DNA of 64,000 nt from Phlegmacium glaucopus (lineage: Eukaryota > Basidiomycota > Agaricomycetes > Agaricales > Cortinariaceae), in contig MU130154.1 in the NCBI GenBank assembly GCA_015039465.1, positions 723,065 to 787,064 of the forward strand, given 5' to 3'. Below the pieces are notes generated by a model, which was given only the letters and a program-made list of their open reading frames with translations, searched no databases and was not told the origin of the DNA. Within the stretch, counting starts at the first letter, position 1. Each line of letters starts with the position of its first letter. This document shows, in pieces, positions 22,191-34,200 of this stretch. Position numbers and translations under genes: made by a program.

Positions 22191-23036
22191 ATGGCTACTC
22201 AGTACTCCAAAGACAAACCCCACTTCACAGGACACTGTTCACCGTTTCGTAGACGTCGGTTCGGTCTACTCATTTTCATCTTGCTCGGTTTCTTCTTCTA
22301 TTTCGTTCCTTGGGAACTACCACCCTCACTCAAGGGAGCAGACTTCTCCTATTTATCACGCGCAAATGTTGCGCAACTCATAAAGTCGAAGAAAGTGGAA
22401 GTAGGAGAAATATACGGACTTCTACACCTCATGACAGGCGATAATGAGCAGGAACATGTACTGAGCAATGTTCATCTTGACCCAACTGTCTCTGTTGAAA
22501 TGTCCGTTTATGCTGCTGGAGACACCAGTATAGATTGGGAGAAGGAAAGGAAATCCATTGATGTCAATTATCCTATCGTTGTGTTTAGCAAGGTATGTTG
22601 TTTTCCTCCTTAACCAATGTTGAATTCATGATATAAATATTCACAGACATATTGCTCGTAATTATTATGTCTCAACTTATCGTACAGAGGCTGATTCCAA
22701 TCCGTCAATCTATCCACAGTTTTTCATCGAATGCCAAACGGCTGCTTGCAGCGTACGATATCCAACCGCTACCAAAGATTATTGAAGTGGACATCAGAGG
22801 TGAATGATCAAACTATGTTTTCAGTATTATAACTGACTTGTGGCCAAGATGATGGAAATATGATCAAGCCCATCCTAACCCGTTTGACAGATCACTCTAC
22901 GTTCCCCAACATTCTCTTTAAGGGAAAGTCCATCGGTGGATGGGACAAGCTCAACCAGCTGCATTCGGATAAGACACTGGCAGAGCTGATCGAGCAAGCT
23001 GGGGCGACTGCCAGGTCGGACGGGTCTGGGAAATAG
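22191..23036 (+). CDS. Membrane-anchored monothiol glutaredoxin (Grx6/Grx7-like)
   Basis: Type II membrane glutaredoxin of the secretory pathway, like yeast Grx6/Grx7. A basic N-terminus (FRRRRFG) precedes one transmembrane helix (LLIFILLGFFFYFVPW, residues ~25-42). A stem region (ADFSYLSRANVAQLIKSKK...) leads to the thioredoxin-fold domain: NYPIVVFSK-TYCSFSSNAKRLLAAYDIQPLPKIIEVDIR, then ILTRLTDHSTFPNILFKGKSIGGWDKLNQLH. The active site is C-S-F-S, close to the CSYS of Grx6. The codons for TYCS lie on an 11-nt microexon (22647-22657) between introns 22592-22646 and 22658-22719. The TVP cis-Pro loop of typical glutaredoxins reads STFPN here. Divergent from the HAD phosphatase. Confidence 0.9.
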
Positions 23037-23370
23037 GTGGTGCATGTGGAAGCACCATTTTTTATTCTATCCAATGCTTTTCGACTCATCTTTTATTATG
23101 TAATATTAAGGGAAAAAGGTGCCTATGTATCTGTGGAATTACCAAACATCATTTATAGTTTCACTTGAGCGCTGAGCTCTCGAGAAAAAACCAAGGTGAC
23201 CATTTACTCGTCGTACTCCAACAGAATTCAACAGCGCCGTCTGGCTTCTTCCTATGACGAGATCCTTATCCATTCCCCCAAATCTGCATCTAGAAGCTGC
23301 TGTGGCGAATTGGGATTCCTCCCTTCTACAAAAATATTTTGAGGTCAGGCCCATCAGGAGAACAGCTGGT

Positions 23371-23546
23371 CCGTCTTTGGGTATCTTTCGTGTCTTTGGA
23401 AAGACGCAAAGATGTGACGTCTTTGAAAAGCAAGGTACGTGGCTCCCAGAGATGGTTGATGCCTTTGGGAAACAGTCAACATCTCTCAAAGATAAGGCCC
23501 CGTCTTTACCAAGACAGTCTTTGGTGTCGTCTTCGTGAAGTCTTTT
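23371..23546. repeat. Cluster of GTCTTTG / CAAAGA words
   Basis: In about 175 bp the word GTCTTTG or TCTTT occurs roughly seven times (for example near 23373, 23391, 23419, 23501, 23516 and 23539), with CAAAGA in reverse orientation near 23407 and 23488. Spacing is irregular, so it is not a clean tandem repeat. It could be a decayed element or a cluster of protein-binding sites. It lies in the 1.5 kb gap after the glutaredoxin gene. Confidence 0.4.
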
Positions 23547-23748
23547 CCCTCTGAATTCCTTTTATGTAAATGTGGCGGCCATTGTTCTCTATTCTCCCTG
23601 TATTAGCTATCACGTATACAGAAACACAAAATGAAGTATTTAAATCGTCTGAAACTGATTTACTTCATTTCCTCTTCTTTCCCTGCTCTAAGATTTCGCG
23701 AGTGTAGATCTTGGCCATTGTGAGAGCCTGGGTATTATGAAGCAGTCA

Positions 23749-24253
23749 CGTTGGTTGAACAAGACACTTGCGCTTGCCATTTGAAGTGACAGTTTCATGC
23801 TTGCTTGCAGCGTCAGTAGTGTCAGTGCTTCTTGCGACCTTGATGTTGGTTTGTTTTTGCCTTTTCTGAGTTCTTGTTTGGTGCCCCGTCTTCTTCCTCT
23901 TCCTCGCTCTCACCAGACTCAGTCCCTGATACTTTACATGCTGGAGGCCTGTACTCGTCTTGGCTTCCTCAGAGCCAGAGTCATTATAAGGTTCCTCGCG
24001 CAGTGGCCTTATCAATCGCTATGGTTTCTAGGTTATCAACAACAGTGGGCTCTTTTCGAATATAGCAACTTAGGGTTCCACTAGCTTTGCGGATTTGTCT
24101 GGCGCATAAACATGTGGAGCCACTGTCAAACGGTTTGAGGTTCTCTGCAGAGATTGTCCTTGATCTGACTTTCTTGACCCTATTTTTCTGTTGATCCTTA
24201 GCTGTCTCCTTTTCAAGGGCCTCTTTCTCTCGGATCTCCTTCATTGCGAGCAC
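23749..24253 (-). other. Possible gene remnant, basic coiled-coil frames
   Basis: Two overlapping open frames on minus: one with LAMKEIREKEALEKETAKDQ and RTISAENLKPFDSG (24253-23984), one with RARKRKKTGHQTRTQKRQ (24015-23746). They could be exons of one short basic protein or the tail of a decayed transposase. Upstream, the frame containing ADTVWEAGWQPPLRPV runs into a stop. I do not recognise a family. A small unrelated gene is equally possible. Confidence 0.2.
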
Positions 24254-24575
24254 GGGACGAAGGGGAGGCTGCCATCCTGCTTCCCATACCGTGTCCGCAA
24301 TAACTGATTAAGGTGTATGCCTTCGCGATGGCACATTCAGGAGTTAGTATTTTTCATAGTTAGTACACGGTATTTGGCCTTGAGCTTGAGCTTGAGGGAC
24401 TACGTTGAAAATCTATTTATAATCTATGAGCTACCTGTCCAATACGCCAGGGCTCTGTTATTACATATTGCACTATGCTATGTTATCGAAAAATGACGAA
24501 TGACGTACCGCTCCACAAGTTCAGTTTTTTTTGTATTCGATCCGTTGCACCCCTGTTTTGGCCCACCTTGAGGAC

Positions 24576-26324
24576 ATGCTTCGACGAGCCAGAGCCAGAG
24601 CCACGCTCATTACTTTTTCTCTTCTTTTATTACTTATAAGCCTCTTCTACTACACCTTCAGAGGTACCAGGCTGGTCTGGTCGCCGGTTTGGTGGCACGC
24701 GGCAACCTACGTGCCTACTTCTGGCCAATGTCACGACGCTCCCTCGACCTCATCACAGGTGCTCAATGGACCTCCTTCTACACGCTATAGAGGTACGGTT
24801 AGTCTTTCATGATGCATCTGAGCAAAACAACTTAAACAAGTACTATAAACCTAGATAATCTTCGTGATGACAGAAGCTATATCACTGCTTGGTCAAATGC
24901 AGGTTTCAGTACGTCTCAACTTGAAGAAAAGATAAACTCGTATAAATTGACTATGCGTGCGTAGCCAATCAGTTCATGAATTATGTGCGTAATGATGCTT
25001 CTGGTTGCTTGCTCTTCTCTGACGCGGTTTCTGAATCAGGTTAATATGATCTACCTTGGCACAATTGCGAACCGTATACCCATAATCCCTCCTTTTGCCC
25101 CAGATCACCACATTTGTCAGTGTCTGCCCTTCTTGTCTGAAGACTGACCATCTCACATATGAATTTATATCTATCTAGCATCTTCAGCAGGGATTATTCC
25201 ATTCGGAGACATCTTTGACCTCACACATCTACGTAAAGTACTTCGCAGCCCTATTCTCGAATGGCGCGATGTGAAAAGATTGCCCTCTCATAATCCTTAT
25301 TCGACGTCTGAGATTGAAGATTTGGGTTGCTGGTCCACTCGTAAAGAAAATGCAACTGAACCTATTCGAGCAGAGAATGTCGTTCATCATCTGGGGTTGG
25401 ACGTTGCATATACTCGTGTTCCACTGCAGACTCGCTTCAAACCTTCTGATTCTGAGGAGCCTCACGTCGTCTTCTCGCAACTAGCAGCTATTATATATCC
25501 TGTCAACCCCCTTGTGTCCCCTCGAAGCCTACCAAACTTTGCACCTTCTCCGCTTGGACACAGTCTGGGTCCCGACGATAGATTGACATGCTTCGACGCA
25601 CTATATTATGCTACCTCTGGGGTGGATGTGTATGAATGGAGGTTCTCCTGGTCCCCTGTCTGGCAATCGATTGCTCGACATGTCAAGTTCACTCAACCTA
25701 TGTTACGTCTCGGTCGGGAGTACCTCGGGAGGGCATTCCGGGTTCACGAGTCCCAAGAATTGCCTCAAGTGAGTGGCCGTAAATTGCATGCTAAATTTTA
25801 ACATCTGAACTCATAATTTTCTTATTCAACCAGTTCATAGCTGTCCACATTCGTCGGGGGGATTTTTCATTTTTCTGTTCCACAGATGGTCGTCAAGATT
25901 GTTTACCACCGCTTTCCGCGTATAAGAGACATGTGAACGATGTCGTAGCAGAGATAAGATCGAGTCGCGATCTCGTCCCGCGTGCTCTTCAAGTTCTTGT
26001 AATGTCAGGTAATTACCACCCCAATCATTTTGTGGTATCCTGGCTAATCAATTCCTTCTATCACCAAATTGGTCAGATGAAGTATCACCTCAGTTCTGGG
26101 AGGAAGTCCGACAGGAAGGCTGGTACCATATCAACCATACGACCGAACGCACATTAGAGCGGTTTGGCGAGTGGTATCCTCCACTCATTGATGTTGTTAT
26201 GCAGAGCTATGCTGTGGGATTTGTGGGAACTGAAGATTCGACATTTAGTTTGATCGGCCAGAGAAGGGTGGAGCATTGGAATGGAGGGGTCGTGAGAACC
26301 GTGGACGTGCGTAAAGGCTTTTGA
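24576..26324 (+). CDS. GDP-fucose protein O-fucosyltransferase-like type II membrane protein
   Basis: Golgi/ER-type glycosyltransferase of the O-fucosyltransferase superfamily, common in Agaricomycetes; the acceptor is unknown. It begins MLRRARARATLITFSLLLLL (ATG at 24576; 24531 is an upstream alternative), a short basic tail and signal-anchor helix. Then NLRDDRSYITAWSNAGFTNQFMNY...IANRIPIIPPFAPDHH, AGIIPFGDIFDLTHLRKVLR, LEWRDVKRLP, TCFDALYYATSGVDVYEW, and after the intron at about 25770-25832 the donor-site motif FIAVHIRRGDF (~25833-25865). The C-terminal motif is YAVGFVGTEDSTFSLIGQRRVEHWNGG. HIRRGDF and the GTxxSTFS loop are the features that bind GDP-fucose in this fold. Stop at 26324. At least six introns. 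Confidence 0.85.
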
Positions 26325-27839
26325 CATACTTCAAGTTCCTAAAAGTAATTTAAGCAAACACTCTTGTGTTAATCCCTTCTGTATTAGATTTTGACTCATA
26401 TAGACTTACTGGCTAGCAAAAATAATTACTACAAGTACACATACGTAATAATATTGGAGGATAGACGTTAGTAACTGTTACAGCTTGTTCGTTAAGCAGC
26501 TCAGTTCGTTCAGATATTGAGTCCTAAACGCCATTTATGATTTACAGCCTTGACACACTAAGTAGATAGAGATCTCAGTTATACATTTCTCACATAAAAT
26601 GAAGTAATTCCAAGTTGGTAGTATGGCATATTTTGTGTATTTCTATGCAACCTTAGTAAGGTGATCTAAGAAGTACTAGTAGAACTAGAAGATGTCGATG
26701 ACGAACGAGGCAATTTAATTTGTGGAGCACGCGCTGCTATGTTCCCACGCCGCTAATCAACATCGTCCTCGCCGTCGTCTGGATCGTCATCAACCTCATT
26801 CAGCAATTGTCAACCCAATGTATGTGAGGTCCAGGAAGGTGGGGAGAAAGAGTTCGAGAGATCAGCTCTCTTACACGTTGTCACTCATCAAGCCCTATTT
26901 TTGTCCGATTCTCTTATTTTTGTGTACATGAGTGGTCGAAAAGTTGGCAAAAAGCCGAAAATGTGAAATTTAATGCAAAGAGTCCAAAGACCAACGTGCA
27001 CGGCCGGGCCAAGCAACCATGAGATCTTTTGTGTATTTAGAGTGAATATAATAGATCAATTTTTATCAGCAAAGTAACGGTTGGTATTGATAAGCCTCAC
27101 TCAGGCTGTATCAAGGAGTCCAAACACTGTATAAGTTGTGCGACGGATGATAAAAGGTAACACTGCCGTGAGCATGACCTAAGTATCTGAGCTCCACTTT
27201 CACACTTCATATTAGTCGCTTTTTTTTACGAAGTGTTTTATCAACTATATTAGTCTTTATGCAATAACTTGTGGAGCCATTCCCTTCCCTGCGAAACGAA
27301 AATTATTTTTGGGTCACGCAGATTTAATTCGCTTAATTCGTCACCCTTACACCTCCGTTAGATATCTTGGTTGCTGCAATTACACAAAGTCTTCAAAGCG
27401 GTCGGCAATATTTCGGCAATCTGGTCCTCGTCGAGTATATCATCGGTATGCAGATACTCTAGTAAAATGTCAAGACTTTAATTAATACAGCCGTCGGAGA
27501 TCTATTCGGCCCATGTCGTTTCCAAAAATGTAAGCGCCATCACCTAAACGGCGCTGAATAATTCGTATTATTTTTTGAGGTGATTATTCCGTGTATGTTG
27601 TTCCACTGGTACTTGAGTACCTTACAACGTAATGATTCACCGGACAATAACGAAAACCAGCCGTGACATGTGCTGGAAAATTCATGCTGTCAGAGGTGTG
27701 ATAAGTGTGACAACATGGTGTGACGGAGGAAACAAAACAACTTTATTTACTACTACCACACTCTTTAAACTTGTCTCTATATATTTACTTTATGCCTCTC
27801 CCTCGCGTCAATAGCCGCACACCGCTCCAAACCTCTACA
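26325..27839. other. Intergenic, AT-rich, no gene supported
   Basis: About 1.5 kb with no convincing coding sequence. On minus, 26752-26800 reads as an acidic tail (NEVDDDPDDGEDDVD then stop), but an in-frame stop lies directly upstream and I find no exon to attach. The last 100 bp would hold the promoter of the next gene. Confidence 0.5.
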
Positions 27840-28709
27840 ATGATTTCTCCTCCTTGGTCCCCACCAGCCATGTCAATAACTCCCCTCAGCGCATATCTAA
27901 TGGCTGTCTTTCATCCACGGAAAACTAAGCACCGTACAACATTCGCCGCCCTTGTCATTCTCGTTTGCTTGACGGCTTACATCTTTATAACGCACACATC
28001 GTACCTCTCGCCTCCTATAGCTCTGAGGCACTCAGATTCGCTAGCCGCCGATCAGCTTGCCATTGTTCTCGAAACGATTCAAAGCTCTCGGCTTAGAGCG
28101 GGAACCAATAAGAGTCGATTGGGCAAGGGTCATCGTCATCCTACTGGCCCATCATTGCGTTTAGATCCTCCACAGGAACTTGCTGCAATCACCAGTTTCC
28201 TGGCGAGTCTCCCCCAGAATGTTATCCCTCTTACTGTCGATCCATCACGACCCATTGATCCTCAATTGGTGTTGGATTTCGATACGCGAGGTTATCGAGC
28301 TCGTGAAGAAGTTCGAGCAATGGTAGACGATGTATGGACAAGGAATCCTGTCTTGTTGTATTCGAAGGTTCGTACCTGATATTATCAGTTTATTTACCCA
28401 AAATTAACTCAAGATTGTTAGTTATACTCTCCCGCATCGCGGCAGCTAAAGGGTGTACTGGACAGTTTGAACCTCAAACCTGCTCCGACAATAATTGACG
28501 TTGACGTCCGTGATGACGCTGCAATCTTAGAGCCCATGCTCAAGCGCCTTCTTCCTTTTCCCGAACTTCCCATACTTCTCATCGGTGGTAAAGCCGTCGG
28601 TTCGATAGAGGAAGTTCTCGAACTCGAAAAGAACGGCGATTTACAGAAATTAATTACTGCCTCAGGTTCAGCTATCAACGGTGCGAAGAGGAAGAAGCAC
28701 AGGAAGTAA
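27840..28709 (+). CDS. Glutaredoxin-fold membrane protein with Ser in place of the catalytic Cys
   Basis: Same architecture as the Grx6-like gene at 22.2 kb: short cytosolic N-terminus, one transmembrane helix (TTFAALVILVCLTAYIFITH), a stem, then a thioredoxin fold. After the stem (DFDTRGYRAREEVRAMVDDV) the domain reads NPVLLYSK-LYSPASRQLKGVLDSLNLKPAPTIIDVDVRDDAAILEPMLKRLL, then PELPILLIGGKAVGSIEEVLEL. A single intron (28369-28421) sits at the same place as the first intron around the other gene's active site. Aligned without gaps, TYCSFSS becomes LYSPASR, so the catalytic Cys is Ser. It should lack thiol transferase activity and may act in Fe-S or peptide binding, or as a regulator (inference). 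Start: ATG at 27840 (MISPPWSPPAM); an in-frame ATG at 27720 is less likely. It ends in a basic KRKKHRK tail. Confidence 0.8.
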
Positions 28710-30203
28710 AGCAAAAGCGCGTTTACTCCTCTTGTCCTCAAATAAATAACACGTCATGACCACGGATGATATTTACGTGCAGTTACCAACAAACCCTCAC
28801 CATTTCATCGAATTTTCATCTCCCGTTCCTTATCTCATATCCACTCTCCTTATCCATACCCGTGGAAGCTCACCAACACACTCGTTTATACACACTGGTA
28901 TACATAAAATCCTTTACGTCAATTTTCTTTGGGTGGAAGAGGGAGGCTATTACTTTTTCTCTTCCGGGCGCGATATTGAGGCGGCCTAATAATTTATTCT
29001 GTTTAGCGTCTACACAAATGGTGTATCAAATTTGATCTGATCTACGCTTTGACCATAGTAAGTAACCAGTTTTGATTGTGAGTCATCCGCATCTACTACT
29101 TAGCGGGCGGATGAGCCCTGCGTGGCTCACGATTGCCCAATGCCCAGGACTGCCCCTGACGGGGACAAGTTGATGCCGCTGTCGCGCTTTTAACTCAGTG
29201 ATCTGATCCTGATCAGCACGACCACGACTAATAAATGAATTGAGCCCCTTGCTCGAATGCGACAGTTTCAAGTCCTTCCGTGGTTTTCCCGCGACAATAC
29301 TGATGCGTTAGGCTACGATTCCAACGTGTTCCCTCTCTTATCACCCTGTATCTCTAGCTTATATGCTAATTCCTGGCCACCTTCCTTCATCTGACTTATT
29401 GACCGCGGGATTTCCAAAAGAATGCACCATGTGCGTCGCACTCATTTCATTTTATCGTACTCATAGTACTGTAACTTGAAACCTTGAGCTCTTAGATCGC
29501 TCATAAATTTATGCATATCTTTGACATTGACACCACCACTGCAAAAACAATGCGACAACTGACTGAAGGTTACATAATAAGTCGGATGAAGAGTATTTGG
29601 ATCCTGATAACTAGCACGTTTGTTCCCACATGTTGCATTGTGCTCCTATATTCCCGGGGCCTGCTGAGGCGACTTGCTGACATTCTTGGTCGTCTCGCGA
29701 TCTTCGAATTGCGGGTCACGCATATAGGTATGGATATGACCTTCAGCTCCAAAACTCCTCTGTTACCAGCGACCGTACCTCGGGTAGGTGAGCTGGTAAC
29801 TAATGGTGGTTGGAACGCGGCCCAGGTTTATTTCATAGATCGGATGTTTAGGGCGATGTCGAGATCGATGGATGGTAGAGTTCAAGTTAACTTTCAGCTT
29901 GCAAGACAGATATAGGTCGTCGTCAAAGGATCCTTAGGAGATTGTACAGACTCAGAAAGTGGTTCAGGAAGTCAATTTTACTGTGATGGTTATCTTTGAT
30001 AACGTGGTGGATGGTACAAATTGAAGCCGATGTGATGCACATGCTCAAACATGAAGTACTTACATATATATATGTACACGTATTCATATATCCGAACCTG
30101 TAACGCCTCTTGCAATTGTTTATTATTGAAGTTATGGACGTCAATCAAACGCCACATATTCAAGGAATAGATTTTGATCCTCCACTATTTTATTACTCAG
30201 GTC

Positions 30204-30504
30204 AAGGGGGCACCAAGATTTGAAAAACTACACGGGGTAGATTTTTTTCTTCAAGGCCCCTCCCCAACCCATATCGGGTATGTTTTCATCCAAATGTGGT
30301 ATGTTTTTCCCCACATTTTCGGGCTCCGCTCCCTTCTGACTTAGAACTTGAGCCGCCAAGCCGCAACACTTTGGATAACTAGAAATAACCCTCTTTGAGG
30401 ATGTAGTAAACGGTAAATATGTGAGCAGTACATGGTCTAAGCCTCCGGCAGCCCAATCCCCCCCCACAGCCCCGGGTTCCGGGTTTGATTCCCGGTGCCC
30501 CCTT
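30204..30504. mobile_element. Putative 301-bp non-autonomous element with terminal inverted repeats
   Basis: Left end AAGGGGGCACC (30204-30214) and right end GGTGCCCCCTT (30494-30504) are perfect inverted repeats. They can be extended to 14 bp with the adjacent GTC/GAC. ACTCAGGTC stands immediately left (30195-30203) and again one base right (30506-30514), which looks like a 9-bp target duplication. With the 14-bp reading, the duplication is TCAG. The right arm holds a stem-loop CCGGG-TTTGATT-CCCGG that matches a tRNA T-arm/B-box. The element has no coding sequence. It may be a MULE-type MITE, or a tRNA-derived SINE that happens to be flanked by repeats. Confidence 0.5.
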
Positions 30505-31096
30505 GACTCAGGTCCATTTTTCAAATTAGGGTTGATAGCTGCCTGTCGGCGTTTAGTCAAATTCAATGACCTAAAACTTGCCACTAAAATTTGCAAGACT
30601 GTTCAAAAGGAAAAAGTCGTTCAGTACATTTATTTTTTGCCTATAGAATGATAAAATGTATGCAGTTTCGAAAATGGTAGTGGCGTTCTGGCACTGTAAG
30701 GCTGGTTGCCATACCGCTGTATACATCACCATATATATGTGCCGGTACCTGAAAGAATAATCTTTCAGATATTCGACCTTTTGGTGTAACGGCGTGTTGC
30801 GGCACATGCGGCCTACCTTACAGGCACCAGCTTGGGAAGTGTCGCAATTGAGTTTACAGGACAGCACACTCTCGGTTGATCTCTGGGACGGGAGCTATAT
30901 ATTTTGTGACATTAAATCAGTAGATACAATAATGTATGCATATGCATCTTGTGTACCTGGTTGGCGTTTTTGTTACTTGCAACTACATTTACTTGCGCCA
31001 CACTTTGCACGTGACCGAAGTCGTTTAGGAAATTGAATACTAGTAGCAGATGCCCAGCACTAGGTTGAAGTGTAAGATTTATAACTAGTAAAACGG

Positions 31097-31233
31097 CTCA
31101 GTTGTTTGCGTTTCAAACGACTGAGACTATAATATTAATTACCTAGTAAAACAGCTGGGTAATTAATTAGTACTCGGTTTCGGTATAGTAATAAACTATT
31201 CACCTCAGTTGTTTGCGTTGCAAACGACTGAGG
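31097..31233. repeat. Cluster of three hairpins, two nearly identical
   Basis: Hairpin 1 (31097-31125) and hairpin 3 (31203-31233) share the stem CTCAGTTGTTTG ... CAAACGACTGAG, 12 bp with one G-T pair, and differ by one base in the loop. Between them hairpin 2 (31135-31166) pairs TTAATTACC with GGTAATTAA. The phrase CTAGTAAAAC occurs before hairpin 1 (31085) and inside hairpin 2 (31143). It could be the end of a Helitron-like or other element, a site for a protein, or a structured RNA. Confidence 0.6.
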
Positions 31234-34200
31234 CATTTAACTATGCTGATGATCTTCCTACATACAACTTAGAGAATGAACCGTAGATAACTACAAGTAG
31301 TTAGTGATACTGTGGTACAATAAGAGTCGGATTTCTGGCACAAATTTCAAATCCGGCGTTCACAGGCAAAAGCCTAGGCGCTTACATCATTCTAATATGA
31401 AGAGTACATATAAAGTAGACTCTTTTACTTATTTATACCTCAGAGGGCCGTATCTTGGCCTCATCAGTACTTTGAAAAAAAGGTTATTATGTTTTTTTTT
31501 GACCCACAAGCCTTGCCACAAACCTGGGAAGCTTGAAAGTTTAAACAAGTTCAAGTTAAACCTTTGTCTGATTGCAGAAAATTTCTAAATCAATCATAAC
31601 CTTTTCACTAATTATTTTTGTAGGATACTTGAAAATTGCATGGCTAAAATGAGTTTATGTTGAGGAATAACTGATTATCATTGAGTGAGTTTTTTTATAT
31701 TTATAAATCACTAACTTTTGAGTCATTTTTTGTATTGTACCGATGTCCTGGTAGAAATTCCACAAACAATGGAGGTGTTTTGATCAAAGTTATAAATAAC
31801 ACAAAAATTCATCAGATAACAGTTTCAAGTTCAAGTTTCCAGAAACCTGTTGCAGGTCTAACCATACAGGAGGTAATCCATCATGATCTATATAATCTGA
31901 TGTTTTAAAAATCCCATATCAAGTTTCTTGCTTAAAGTGGAGAAAACCTCGTGAATCTTTTTTTTTCACAAGTGATGCGGTTGACCACTGGCAGGCATCA
32001 TGATGTAGAGATTCGAGCCAGACTTACCCTTTGACATTTGTGTACACCCTAAAAAACTGGATGAAATTTAAAAATGAGGTTTATTTACTTTCATAAATAA
32101 AAAAATACCCAATGTCCTCTCGGAGGTCCACATGTTACTTGCTCCTATCGCTTTCCGTCATCAGGAGCACACATGTCTGGTCACGGTCACATCTTAGGTT
32201 GACTCGGAGCTTGAATAAGATAAGAATACGAGACAGTGTATTTTGAATAGAAAGGATTCGGAACGAATACAGATCTGTAGAAATAAGGATGGATGTTAAG
32301 GGAACAGAATATTCTGGTATTGAATATACTGGGTGTGTCTGAGAACTTGGTCGTGTACTGATGGCCCAGATATCAGAAATCCGATTTGAACTCAAACTGT
32401 TCGGATCGAAATTTTGGGCAATCAGAAATTCCGGGAATCCCCGTTTCGGGCGAGCCGTCAAGTCCTGAGCGTTTGGATAAGCAGATGGCATCGTGTAGAG
32501 GCCGAAAACCAATCTAGCCGTACCAAACACTGAAGGGAAGAAGGGGGGGGGGCAAAAAAAAATTATCTGATAAAGCTCAGACGATGTCAGCAAGACCAGA
32601 AGAAAAAGATGGAGGTCGATGCTTATCGTTGCGTCTGATCTTGTCCTGTGATTTGCTAGTATTATGATCAGACGTCACCGGGTCTTGCCTGGCTCTATTT
32701 ATTTTACCTCATCCTTAGATGACTCAACACTTCGTGTTTCCTCATCGTGGAACTTGAAGCTTAAAGGCAATACTTAATATGAACCTGCAGTTAAGAACTT
32801 TTACTTTCGATTTTGCTTGTTAACTTGTGCGATAGGTCTCCTTTTTCAACTGAGAAATCAACTCGTCACTCATTCTCGTCCGATTTTCTGGGCTGTCATC
32901 GATATCTCATGCTACTGGCAATTTCAACTCGGATAGACGGTGATAAGTATACGGTTTGTCACCTTTAAAGTCTATCTATTCGATAATTCAAGCACCAACT
33001 GACATCTCCTTTACGATAGGACATACCGGTAAATCATTCTAAACATACAAGAACATGTTATAAACCGGTCAATCATTGACACCTTCCTGATCACAAGGCA
33101 AACCCTTGTAACTTCAAGGTTATCAGTACGTTAGTTTACTAATCTATCTTCCTTTGTAAAATTTCATTATTCAAATATGTTACAGTTTGTAATACAGGTT
33201 GGTGGTAGCCGATGACAGCTAGGAACGTATGAAAAGTGCTGTCCAGTCCAGAATAATTAGGGCCTGTCATATCTGAAATCGCCTTCAGCTGCCAGACCTC
33301 ACTCACTCAATCAATAAGCAAGTTCACCGAAAAGAGATTCCGGAGCCGACAAATCATCGTTCCTGGAAAGTAGGAATTCAAGATCGTGTCGTCATTGGTA
33401 CCCTTCTAATGGTGAATTCTTCAATTTGCAAATCAATGTGAAATCCAATGTCACGTCAGTTTGAACGTAAAAACCTAATAACTTGATTTGCAGAACAATA
33501 CAAATCCTTCTAATCTAGATCTGTTTCCAGCATATTTTTGAACATGAAGTGGCTTAAAACGGAAGTCAATGCAGGTATGCAGGTAAACAGAATTTCGGAT
33601 GTACTATTGTATACATCGCTGCGTTTCAAATTTCCTGTACTCCAAAGGCAGCGCTCGTTTAAAGGGTGGCGAAGCGGCTTTCGTATAAGTTTGAGCTTTA
33701 GCGCTTTAGCTTTTAAGGTACTGATAGTATTATCCATGATGGGGATGACAGAAAATCCCGTATTTGCCAGCCACTGGCATTTACTGAAGTTCCATATTCT
33801 TAGTTCAGAACTCAGGATGTTACCAAATTCGAACTCCAAACTATTCAAGGCCTACGCATTTTCTTGACGAAAATTGGACAATGGAGGTATTTTATGTCTG
33901 TCATGCAGAATGCTGGTCAAGTCGGACTTTGAAACCTGTATTGATCTGTTCTGAACTCATCCACTTATAAGTAAAATTCGTATACAATAACCAGTATTGA
34001 TTTGTATGTATTCCCATCGTTTCACATGAGCGTGACTTCAAGTAATGTAATGGTGAGTTTCAACTTGCATGCCTTCCCGTATATGTTATCATTAAATCCT
34101 CAGATATTTTGCAACTTCACGTTTGTTTCTTATTCAGTGATAAGTAAGCAATTCCTAAAAGTCTAATATACATGGTTCTAATATTGGGCAAAATTTAAAA

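Noticed and set aside
26752..26800. Acidic C-terminal-like reading (NEVDDDPDDGEDDVD) on minus
   Set aside because: In-frame stop just upstream and no attachable exon found; likely a low-complexity GAC/GAT run.
29511..29915. 134-codon plus ORF in the gene-poor block
   Set aside because: No domain, odd codon content, and the surrounding DNA looks repeat-derived.
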